Shown: one piece after another, positions 53,744 to 60,136 of the stretch
Layout of the letters: the number at the start of each line of letters is the position of its first letter
How positions within the stretch are numbered: position 1 is the first letter of the stretch
Assembly: GCF_025060375.1 (NCBI RefSeq)
Contig: NZ_JANXCG010000056.1
Span: 1-60,136, forward strand
DNA: 60,136 nt
Direction: 5' to 3'
DNA from: Meiothermus sp.
Lineage (GTDB): Bacteria; Deinococcota; Deinococci; Deinococcales; Thermaceae
Notes under the pieces: generated by a model
What the model saw: only the letters and a program-made list of their open reading frames with translations
The model's database searches: none
Told to the model about the DNA's origin: nothing
Translations under genes and position numbers: made by a program

Positions 53744-54306
53744 GGCTTTTCTACGCCCTTTTCCCCCCCCGAGCGGTGCAGCAAAGCCTGGCCCAGATTC
53801 AGGAAAAGCTGCGCCCCTACAGGGGTTGGAGGCCGGTACAGCCCCACCAGATGCACATCACCCTGCTTTTCCTGGGAGAACAGCCCGAAGCGCGCCTCCC
53901 GGAGCTGCGCCAGACAGGAAGGGAGGTGGCCGCCCGGGTACCCGCCTTTGAGGTAACCCTAGGGGGTACCGGCTACTTCCCCGCCGCTGGCTCCCCACGG
54001 GTCTGGTTCGTCAAAGCCAGCGGGGTCGGCTTGGAACCCCTGGCCTCCGGGCTCCAGCAGGCCTTAGGGATAGGGGAGGGCACCTTCCGCCCCCACCTTA
54101 CCCTAGCCCGGAAAAAAGGCCCCGCACCCCGGGTGGGGCCGGTGGTGGTAAATCTGCGCTTTACCGCCCGAGCAGTATGCTTGGTGGAGTCAAAGCTGGA
54201 ACCCGCAGGAGCAAGGTACCGTGTTCTGGAGGCGTTTCCGCTGAATGGGAGTGGGTATGGACAAGGAGAAGCAGAAGGTTTTAGAGGGCACCCTGAAGAC
54301 CATTGA
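53740..54306 (+). CDS. thpR: RNA 2',3'-cyclic phosphodiesterase
   Basis: 188 aa 2H-phosphoesterase (formerly LigT) that opens 2',3'-cyclic phosphate ends of RNA. The two HxT motifs are HITLLFLG (near 39) and HLTLARKKG (near 119). The gene begins inside the cinA stop and runs some 50 bases into recA in another frame, so its C-terminal 16 residues are encoded by DNA that also codes for the recA start. That tail ([15 protein letters not shown]) looks unconserved. Confidence 0.9.
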   Translation: MRLFYALFPPRAVQQSLAQIQEKLRPYRGWRPVQPHQMHITLLFLGEQPEARLPELRQTGREVAARVPAFEVTLGGTGYFPAAGSPRVWFVKASGVGLEPLASGLQQALGIGEGTFRPHLTLARKKGPAPRVGPVVVNLRFTARAVCLVESKLEPAGARYRVLEAFPLNGSGYGQGEAEGFRGHPEDH

Positions 54307-55303
54307 AAAGCAGTTTGGCAAGGGGGCCATCATGCGCTTGGGGGAGGCCCCCAAACAGCAGGTGGACGTGATCCCAACCGGAAGCCTGGGCCTGGACATG
54401 GCCCTAGGGGTGGGCGGCATCCCCAAGGGTCGGATCATCGAGATTTACGGGCCGGAGTCTGGCGGCAAGACCACCCTGGCCCTCTCCATCATCGCCCAGG
54501 CCCAGCAGATGGGCGGGGTGGCGGCTTTCATTGACGCTGAGCACGCCCTCGACCCCCTGTACGCCAAAAGCCTGGGGGTCAACATAGACGATCTGCTGGT
54601 CTCCCAACCGGACACCGGCGAGCAGGCCCTGGAGATCGTGGAGCTTCTGGCCCGCAGCGGGGCCGTGGACGTGGTGGTGGTGGACTCGGTGGCAGCCCTG
54701 GTGCCCCAGGCCGAGATAGAGGGCAACATCGGGGACGCTTTCGTCGGGGTGCAGGCTCGGCTGATGAGCCAGGCCCTCCGCAAGCTCACCGCGGTACTGG
54801 CCAAGAGCAACACCGCCGCCATCTTCATCAACCAGATTCGCGAAAAGGTAGGCACCACGTACGGCAACCCGGAAACCACCCCCGGCGGCCGGGCGCTCAA
54901 GTTCTACGCCTCGGTGAGGCTGGACGTGCGCAAGCAGGGCCAGCCCATCAAGGTGGGCAACGCGGCGGTGGGCAACCGGGTCAAGGTCAAGGTCACCAAG
55001 AACAAACTGGCCCCTCCCTTCCGCGAACACGAGATTGAGCTGTACTTCGGCAAGGGCATAGACCCTCTGGCCGACCTGGTGAGCATCGCCATTGCCACCG
55101 AGGTGATCAGCAAATCCGGCTCCTGGCTCTCCTACGGCGAGGTGCGGCTTGGTCAAGGCAAGGAAAAGGCCGTGGAGTTCCTGAAGGGTGAGCCCCGGCT
55201 GGCTCAGGAAATCCGTGAGAAAGTTCTGGCCCAAGCTGGTAAGCTAGCTGTACTGACGGCCTCTTCCGAAGAAGGCGAAGCGGCAGAGGCTGCCGAGGTT
55301 TAG
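54257..55303 (+). CDS. recA: Recombinase A
   Basis: 348 aa DNA strand-exchange ATPase. Walker [13 protein letters not shown] motif region, Walker [13 protein letters not shown], the L1/L2 DNA loops and the ATP cap are intact. The start ATG 54257 ([11 protein letters not shown]) matches the T. thermophilus N-terminus and has GGGAG six bases upstream; ATG 54245 is possible. The C-terminus is short and acidic ([11 protein letters not shown]). It ends the cinA-thpR-recA unit and is followed by an intrinsic terminator. Confidence 0.97.
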   Translation: MDKEKQKVLEGTLKTIEKQFGKGAIMRLGEAPKQQVDVIPTGSLGLDMALGVGGIPKGRIIEIYGPESGGKTTLALSIIAQAQQMGGVAAFIDAEHALDPLYAKSLGVNIDDLLVSQPDTGEQALEIVELLARSGAVDVVVVDSVAALVPQAEIEGNIGDAFVGVQARLMSQALRKLTAVLAKSNTAAIFINQIREKVGTTYGNPETTPGGRALKFYASVRLDVRKQGQPIKVGNAAVGNRVKVKVTKNKLAPPFREHEIELYFGKGIDPLADLVSIAIATEVISKSGSWLSYGEVRLGQGKEKAVEFLKGEPRLAQEIREKVLAQAGKLAVLTASSEEGEAAEAAEV

Positions 55304-55414
55304 ACGAGACTTGTGGGGTTCTCCCAGGATGAAGGGCCCGGTAGACATGGGGGGAAGGATTTGCTCGGCGGACGGCTGGGCTGAGGGGCTTGAAGGCGGT
55401 CCGGTGGCCGCAGG

Positions 55415-55446
55415 GCGTCGGGCCCAAAGCCCAACCCGCGCTTTTT
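55415..55446 (+). terminator. recA intrinsic terminator
   Basis: Stem GCG-T-CGGG (55415-55422) pairs with CCCG-CGC (55435-55441), with one bulged T, and is followed by five T residues (55442-55446). It lies 112 bases after the recA stop. Confidence 0.7.
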
Positions 55447-55479
55447 AGATAGACATCCACCCGACCCGGAACTGAGAGA

Positions 55480-55498
55480 ACCTCCTTGCCGAGGAGGT
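55480..55498 (+). promoter_or_regulatory. Hairpin masking the rny Shine-Dalgarno
   Basis: Perfect 7-bp stem ACCTCCT (55480-55486) and AGGAGGT (55492-55498) with a TGCCG loop. The 3' arm is the whole Shine-Dalgarno of rny, four bases before its ATG. Translation of rny should therefore depend on opening this hairpin. Confidence 0.75.
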
Positions 55499-55502
55499 AG
55501 CG

Positions 55503-57245
55503 ATGGCTTTTACGATTCTGGACGCAATATTGGCGCTGATGGTGCTCGTGCTGGGGGTGGCGGTGGTGGTGCTGGCCCAGCGCAGCGCCCGGCTGGCCGA
55601 GGTCAACAAAGGTGAACTCGAGGCAGCCCACCGGGAAGCCCAGAAAACCCTGGAGGCAGCCCGTCGGCAGGCCGAGGCGGTCTTGGAGCAGGCCAGGGCC
55701 CAGCTAGAGGCAGCCCGCGAGGAGGCCCAGAGCCTGCGGCAAAGCGCGCTTTTGGAGGCCCAAAACCTGCGGCAAAGCGCCCAGGCCGAGCTCGAGCGGC
55801 TACGCCAGCAAGGGGAAGAGCGGCTGCGGCAACAGCTGAGGGAAGAACGTGAGCGGCTACAGGCCGGTCTGGAGGCGGAGCGAGCCTCCTTGAAGGCCGA
55901 ACGGGAACGCTTGCAGAGCGAGCTGCAGGCCATCCGGGCTGAGCGGGAGGAGCTCAGGCGGGAGGCTGAGAGGCTCACCCGGCGCAGCGAGCAGCTTGAC
56001 GCCCGCGCGGCCCGGCTGGATGAGCAGGAAGAGCGGCTGGACACCCTGGAAAGAAGCCTCCAGAACCGCGAGGCCGAGCTAGCCCAGCGCGAAGGGCAGA
56101 TCGAATTGAAGCTCCAGGAAGTGGCCGGGATGAGCCGGGAGGAAGCCCGCAACCTGCTCCTTTCCCGGCTGGACGCCGAACTGGAGGAGGAGAAGGCCCT
56201 GCGGGTCAAGGCCAACCTGGAGAGGATTCGGCTGGAGGTCAAGCGCGAGGCGCAAAAGCTGCTGGCCCTGGCCGCACAGCGCCAGGCCTCCGAAACCGCC
56301 GCAGCCCTGGCCGTCTCGGTGGTGCCCATCCCTTCCGATGCCATGAAGGGCCGCATCATCGGGCGCGAGGGACGCAACATTCGCACCTTCGAGGCCCTCA
56401 CCGGGGTCGACCTGATCATCGACGACACCCCCGAGGCAGTGCTCCTCTCCAGCTTCAACCCCGTGCGGCGCGAGATCGCCCGCATGGCCCTGGAGCAGCT
56501 CGTGGCCGATGGCCGCATCCACCCCAGCCGCATCGAGGAGGTGGTGGAAAAGGCCAAAAATGAGATGAAGACCTTTATCTACGAGCGAGGGGAGGAGGCC
56601 GCTTTGGAGGCCGGGGTGGTGGGTCTCAAACCGGGCCTGGTGCAGCTTCTGGGGCGGTTGCACTTCAGAAGCTCCTACGGCCAAAACGTGCTCAAGCACT
56701 CCATCCAGGTAGCCCACCTGACCGGCATCATGGCCGCCGAGCTGGGGTTGGATGCGGTGCTGGCCCGTCGGGCGGGACTGCTGCACGACCTGGGCAAGTC
56801 GGTGGACCGCGAGATTGAGGGCACCCACGTGGAAATCGGCGTTACCCTGGCCACCCGCTTCGGCGAGCCCAAGGAGGTTGTAGACGCCATCGCCCACCAC
56901 CACGATCCCGAAAACGGCGAGACCCTCTACGCGGTGCTGGTGGCCGCCGCCGACGCCATCAGCGCGGCCCGCCCCGGTGCACGGCGCGAGAGCCTGGAGG
57001 AGTACCTCCAGCGCCTGGAGCAGCTCGAGCGCATCGCCCTCTCCTTCCCCGGGGTAGACCACGCCTTTGCGGTGCAGGCCGGGCGCGAGGTGCGGGTCAT
57101 CGTGAAGCCCGAGCGCATCTCCGATGCCAAGGCGGTGCTGCTGGCCCGGGAGATTGCCGGACGCATTGAGCGGGACATGAATTACCCAGGCCAGGTGCAG
57201 GTCACGGTGGTGCGGGAGAGCCGGGCAGTGGAATTCGCCAAGTGA
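55503..57245 (+). CDS. rny: Ribonuclease Y
   Basis: 580 aa membrane-anchored endoribonuclease that starts mRNA decay. Order: one N-terminal helix (7-25), a long coiled coil (about 38-220, repeated Glu/Arg/Gln/Ala heptads), a KH domain with GRIIGREGRNIR (283-294), and an HD domain whose metal pair is in GLLHDLGKS (H427, D428). The coiled coil makes it longer than the Bacillus enzyme. The strong Shine-Dalgarno is buried in a perfect hairpin. Confidence 0.95.
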   Translation: MAFTILDAILALMVLVLGVAVVVLAQRSARLAEVNKGELEAAHREAQKTLEAARRQAEAVLEQARAQLEAAREEAQSLRQSALLEAQNLRQSAQAELERLRQQGEERLRQQLREERERLQAGLEAERASLKAERERLQSELQAIRAEREELRREAERLTRRSEQLDARAARLDEQEERLDTLERSLQNREAELAQREGQIELKLQEVAGMSREEARNLLLSRLDAELEEEKALRVKANLERIRLEVKREAQKLLALAAQRQASETAAALAVSVVPIPSDAMKGRIIGREGRNIRTFEALTGVDLIIDDTPEAVLLSSFNPVRREIARMALEQLVADGRIHPSRIEEVVEKAKNEMKTFIYERGEEAALEAGVVGLKPGLVQLLGRLHFRSSYGQNVLKHSIQVAHLTGIMAAELGLDAVLARRAGLLHDLGKSVDREIEGTHVEIGVTLATRFGEPKEVVDAIAHHHDPENGETLYAVLVAAADAISAARPGARRESLEEYLQRLEQLERIALSFPGVDHAFAVQAGREVRVIVKPERISDAKAVLLAREIAGRIERDMNYPGQVQVTVVRESRAVEFAK

Positions 57246-57284
57246 TTTGTAGCCCTGCCGAAAAACCCGCCTAAGGACCACGGG

Positions 57285-57290
57285 TATCCT
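57285..57290 (+). promoter_or_regulatory. Leaderless-type -10 of crtI
   Basis: TATCCT, seven bases, ATG 57298, with no Shine-Dalgarno and no clear -35. Confidence 0.45.
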
Positions 57291-57297
57291 CCTTGAT

Positions 57298-58932
57298 ATG
57301 GCGCAGACTGCAATCGTAATCGGCTCGGGCATCGGCGGGCTGGCCATGGGCATCCGCCTTCAGAGCCTGGGCTTTGAGACCACCATTCTGGAAAAACTGG
57401 ACGGCCCGGGTGGGCGGGCCTACACCAAGCGCGTAGATGGCTTCACCTTTGACATGGGGCCCACCGTGATCACCGTGCCCCACTTCATCGAGGAGCTATT
57501 CGCGCTGGAGCGGGGCCAGCCGGGGCTTCACCTACCCGACTTCCCAGAGTCGGTGCGAGAGGGGGGTAAAGGGGTGCGGGAAGGCCTATCGGGGGGAGCC
57601 CACACCAGCCGGTATGTGCAGATCGTGCCTATCCGGCCCTTCTACCGCATCTACTTCGACGACGGCAGCTACTTCGACTACGACGGCGATCCCGAGAACA
57701 CCCGCCGCCAGGTGGCCGCTCTAGGCGAGCCCGGCGACCTAGAGGGCTACGAGCGCTTCCACCGCGATGCCCAGGCCATCTTCCAGCGGGGCTTCCTCGA
57801 GCTGGGCTACACCTACTTCGGCGACCCCCTGACCATGCTGCGAATCGTACCCGACCTCCTGCGGCTGGACGCGGTGCGCAGCCTCTTCAGCTTCACCAGC
57901 AAGTACTTCCGCTCGCCCAAGCTGCGCCAGGTCTTCAGCTTCGAAACCCTGCTCATCGGCGGCAACCCCCTGGCGGTGCCGGCCATCTACGCCATGATCC
58001 ACTTCGTGGAGAAAACCTGGGGGGTCCACTTCGCCCTAGGGGGCACCGGGGCGTTGGTGCGAGCCCTGGTACAAAAGTTCGAGGAGCTGGGTGGGCAGAT
58101 TCGCTACAACGCCGAGGTGGCCCGGATCAATGTGGCGCGGCAGGGCCGGCGCAAGGTGGCCACCGGGGTCACCCTAAAGAGCGGCGAGGTGCTCGGCAGC
58201 GACCTGGTGGTCTCCAACGCCGACTACGCCCACACCTACCTAAGGCTGGTCGAACCCCAGCACCGCTTCTGGAATGCCGACTGGCTGGTGAAACGGCGTC
58301 CCCAGAGCATGTCTTTGGTGGTCATCTACTTTGGCTTCAAGGCCGATGGCCGCGAAGGGGAGCGGCTTCGGCATCACAACATCATCCTAGGACCCCGCTA
58401 CGAGGGGCTGCTGCAGGACATCTTCGGGAGGAAGGTCCTGGCCAAAGACTTCAGCCAGTACCTCCACATCCCCACCCTCACCGACCCCTCCTTGGCCCCG
58501 CCGGGGCACCACGCAGCCTACACCCTGGTGCCGGTACCCCACAACGGCAGCGGATTGGACTGGGAGCTTTTGGGAGAGCCTTTTGTGGACAAGGTGCTGC
58601 GCTTCCTGGATGAGCGCGGCTACCTGCCAGGCCTGATGGAGCGCCTGGTGCACAAAAGCTTCATCACCCCCGACTACTTCGAGCACACCCTCAACAGCTA
58701 CCTGGGCAACGCCTTCGGCCCCGAGCCCATCCTGGCGCAGTCGGCCTTCTTCCGGCCGCACAACCGAAGCGAGGACATCCAAAACCTCTACCTGGTGGGT
58801 GCTGGGGTGCAGCCTGGGGCCGGCACCCCCAGCGTGATGATGTCGGCCAAGATGACCGCGCGGCTCATCGCCCGAGACTTTGGGCTTTTGGAGGAGCCCC
58901 AAGGAAATCTTCCAGCCCCCCAGCCCGTCTAG
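57298..58932 (+). CDS. crtI: Phytoene desaturase
   Basis: 544 aa FAD-dependent desaturase that converts phytoene to more conjugated carotenes. The dinucleotide-binding motif [15 protein letters not shown] is at residues 7-21, followed by GPGGRAY. The C-terminal bacterial-type desaturase signature reads [24 protein letters not shown]. Consistent with a pigmented thermophile. Other carotenoid genes are not in the window, and a related carotene desaturase/isomerase function cannot be excluded. It is convergent with ilvA, overlapping by 4 bases. Confidence 0.9.
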   Translation: MAQTAIVIGSGIGGLAMGIRLQSLGFETTILEKLDGPGGRAYTKRVDGFTFDMGPTVITVPHFIEELFALERGQPGLHLPDFPESVREGGKGVREGLSGGAHTSRYVQIVPIRPFYRIYFDDGSYFDYDGDPENTRRQVAALGEPGDLEGYERFHRDAQAIFQRGFLELGYTYFGDPLTMLRIVPDLLRLDAVRSLFSFTSKYFRSPKLRQVFSFETLLIGGNPLAVPAIYAMIHFVEKTWGVHFALGGTGALVRALVQKFEELGGQIRYNAEVARINVARQGRRKVATGVTLKSGEVLGSDLVVSNADYAHTYLRLVEPQHRFWNADWLVKRRPQSMSLVVIYFGFKADGREGERLRHHNIILGPRYEGLLQDIFGRKVLAKDFSQYLHIPTLTDPSLAPPGHHAAYTLVPVPHNGSGLDWELLGEPFVDKVLRFLDERGYLPGLMERLVHKSFITPDYFEHTLNSYLGNAFGPEPILAQSAFFRPHNRSEDIQNLYLVGAGVQPGAGTPSVMMSAKMTARLIARDFGLLEEPQGNLPAPQPV

Positions 58933-60136
58933 TCCGGCCACTCCCCCACCCGTTCCCGCTCGGGATGGTAGCCCGCCTGCTCCAGCATCCGCCGCACCTC
59001 CTCGCCGTGGGCGGCATCGCGCACCTCGAGCACCAGCTCCACCCCCACCTTGCCCAAAGGGGCCAGCCAGAGCGCCCGGCGGTGGAAGATATCCACGATG
59101 TTGGCCCCGGCCTCGGCCACCAGCGAGACCACCCGGGCCAGCGCCCCGGGCCGGTCCACCACCGCCAGCTTGAGCAGGATGTAGCGCCCCTGCCGCACCA
59201 TGACCTGCTCAATCACCCGAGAGAGCAGGTTGCCGTCGATGTTGCCCCCGCAGAGCACGGTGGCTACGGTCTGCCCTGGGGCCAGGGGCACCTTGCCCGC
59301 AAGCAGGGCGCCCATCCCTGCCGCACCAGCCCCCTCCACCACCAGCTTGAGGTTCTGGGCGCAGTGGGCGATGCCGCGGGCAATCTCGTCGTCGCTCACC
59401 TCCACCACCTGGTCCACATACCGCTGAATGAGGGGCAGGGTCAGCTCCCCCGGCCGCTTGACCGCGATGCCGTCGGCGATGGTCTGGGCAGCGGGAACGC
59501 TTACCGGTGCTCCGGCCTTGAGGGACAGGTTAACCGGAGCGCAGCCCTCAGCCTGCACCCCCACAATCCGCACCCCCGGGCGCAGGCTTTTGACCGCAAC
59601 GGCCATCCCTCCAATCAGCCCTCCCCCACCGATGGGCACCACCAGCACGTCGAGATCGGGCAGGGCCTCCAGCAGCTCGAGGCCGATGGTACCCTGCCCA
59701 GCAATGACCCGCTCATCGTCGAAAGCGTGCACGTAGGTGTAGCCATGCCGCTGCTGCAGCTCGCGGGCATAGGCCACCGCGTCGTCGAAGCTGGCCCCAT
59801 GGAGAACCACCTCAGCCCCTAGGCGGCGGGTGGCTACCACCTTGGTCAGGGGGGCGTGCTGAGGCATCACGATTACCGCCCGAATCCCCTGCATGGAAGC
59901 GGCCAGGGCCACCCCCTGGGCGTGGTTGCCGGCCGAAGGGGCAATCACGCCCCGGGCCTTCTCCTCGGGGCTCAAGGCGGCAATCTTGTTGAAAGCACCC
60001 CGCACCTTGAATGAGCCGCTTTTCTGCAAGGACTCGGCCTTCACAAAAAGCCGCACCCCTAGGTCTTCCGAAGCCAGAGGGTCGGGCAACACCGGGGTAG
60101 GGGCCACCACCCCCTGGATGAGCCCACGGGCCTGCA
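58929..60136 (-). CDS. ilvA: Threonine ammonia-lyase (5' end outside window)
   Basis: PLP enzyme that deaminates threonine to 2-oxobutanoate, the entry to isoleucine synthesis. The PLP Lys is in [13 protein letters not shown]; the phosphate loop is [14 protein letters not shown]-terminal ACT-type domain (last 80 residues, [15 protein letters not shown]) suggests allosteric control. The frame stays open to the window edge with codons for QARGLIQG before [10 protein letters not shown], matching the usual N-terminal region, so the true start lies beyond 60136 and the GTG at 60110 is not the start. Confidence 0.92.
   Translation of the reverse strand, partial: QARGLIQGVVAPTPVLPDPLASEDLGVRLFVKAESLQKSGSFKVRGAFNKIAALSPEEKARGVIAPSAGNHAQGVALAASMQGIRAVIVMPQHAPLTKVVATRRLGAEVVLHGASFDDAVAYARELQQRHGYTYVHAFDDERVIAGQGTIGLELLEALPDLDVLVVPIGGGGLIGGMAVAVKSLRPGVRIVGVQAEGCAPVNLSLKAGAPVSVPAAQTIADGIAVKRPGELTLPLIQRYVDQVVEVSDDEIARGIAHCAQNLKLVVEGAGAAGMGALLAGKVPLAPGQTVATVLCGGNIDGNLLSRVIEQVMVRQGRYILLKLAVVDRPGALARVVSLVAEAGANIVDIFHRRALWLAPLGKVGVELVLEVRDAAHGEEVRRMLEQAGYHPERERVGEWPD

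Noticed and set aside
55445-56557. 370-codon minus-strand frame opposite the RNase Y coiled coil
   Set aside because: Ser/Arg-rich mirror of Glu/Arg/Ala codons; RNase Y on the plus strand is unmistakable.

Overview
The window is a high-GC, gene-dense bacterial chromosome segment from the Deinococcota, most likely family Thermaceae and more like Meiothermus or a close relative than Thermus itself. This is inferred from three things: an aspartate aminotransferase very close to the Thermus thermophilus enzyme, including the PLP lysine at position 234; a pyrR-pyrB-pyrC cluster with the leader-peptide attenuator described for Thermus strain ZO5; and the order cinA-thpR-recA. The genes are almost entirely housekeeping. 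I saw no rRNA, tRNA, insertion sequence, prophage or CRISPR array.

Layout. 1-480: left-edge terminator and gene-poor DNA. 0.5-4.6 kb: N-acetylmuramoyl-L-alanine amidase, a CaCA-family cation exchanger, DNA polymerase III delta subunit with a DUF4160 gene, and a small membrane-anchored haem-c protein. 4.6-9.1 kb (minus): arginine/carbamoyl-phosphate operon argG-argH-N-acetylglutamate synthase-carA behind a good promoter. 9.2-13 kb (plus): plsY, tldD, tldE and a DUF402 gene. 13-19 kb: aspC, a double GNAT protein, a diacylglycerol-kinase-like lipid kinase, a protein with degenerate GGDEF and EAL domains, RNase H. 19-22 kb (minus): msrA, a PaaX-like regulator and a solitary Wzz/BY-kinase. 22-25 kb: malate synthase divergent from an IclR regulator across a near-ideal operator, and S-adenosylmethionine decarboxylase with a structured leader. 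25.4-28.8 kb: sdhC-sdhA-sdhB of the mycobacterial Sdh1 kind. 28.9-34.2 kb: an active-looking diguanylate cyclase, a second CaCA exchanger, a lipoprotein hydrolase, an acyltransferase-3 membrane protein and mnmA. 34.3-37.3 kb: pyrR-pyrB-pyrC with its attenuator.

38.2-51.5 kb is the least understood part: a 13.2-kb, five-gene operon for exported DUF11-type beta-sandwich proteins. It includes an 1823-residue protein with adhesin-like repeats in its N-terminal half and a predicted outer-membrane beta-barrel in its C-terminal part. The operon has a structured 5' leader and conventional strong Shine-Dalgarno sites. I regard it as the best candidate for an undescribed cell-surface system.

51.5-60.1 kb: ygfZ, cinA-thpR-recA with a perfect palindrome just before cinA, an intrinsic terminator, RNase Y with its Shine-Dalgarno buried in a perfect hairpin, phytoene desaturase, and the 3' part of ilvA running off the right edge.

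Regulation. Many first genes have a TANNNT -10 hexamer ending 6-9 bases before the start codon and no usable Shine-Dalgarno, which implies widespread leaderless mRNAs, as known in Deinococcota. The exceptions (argG, aceB, speD, pyr, the surface operon, rny) have real 5' leaders, and several of those leaders hold a recognisable regulatory structure.
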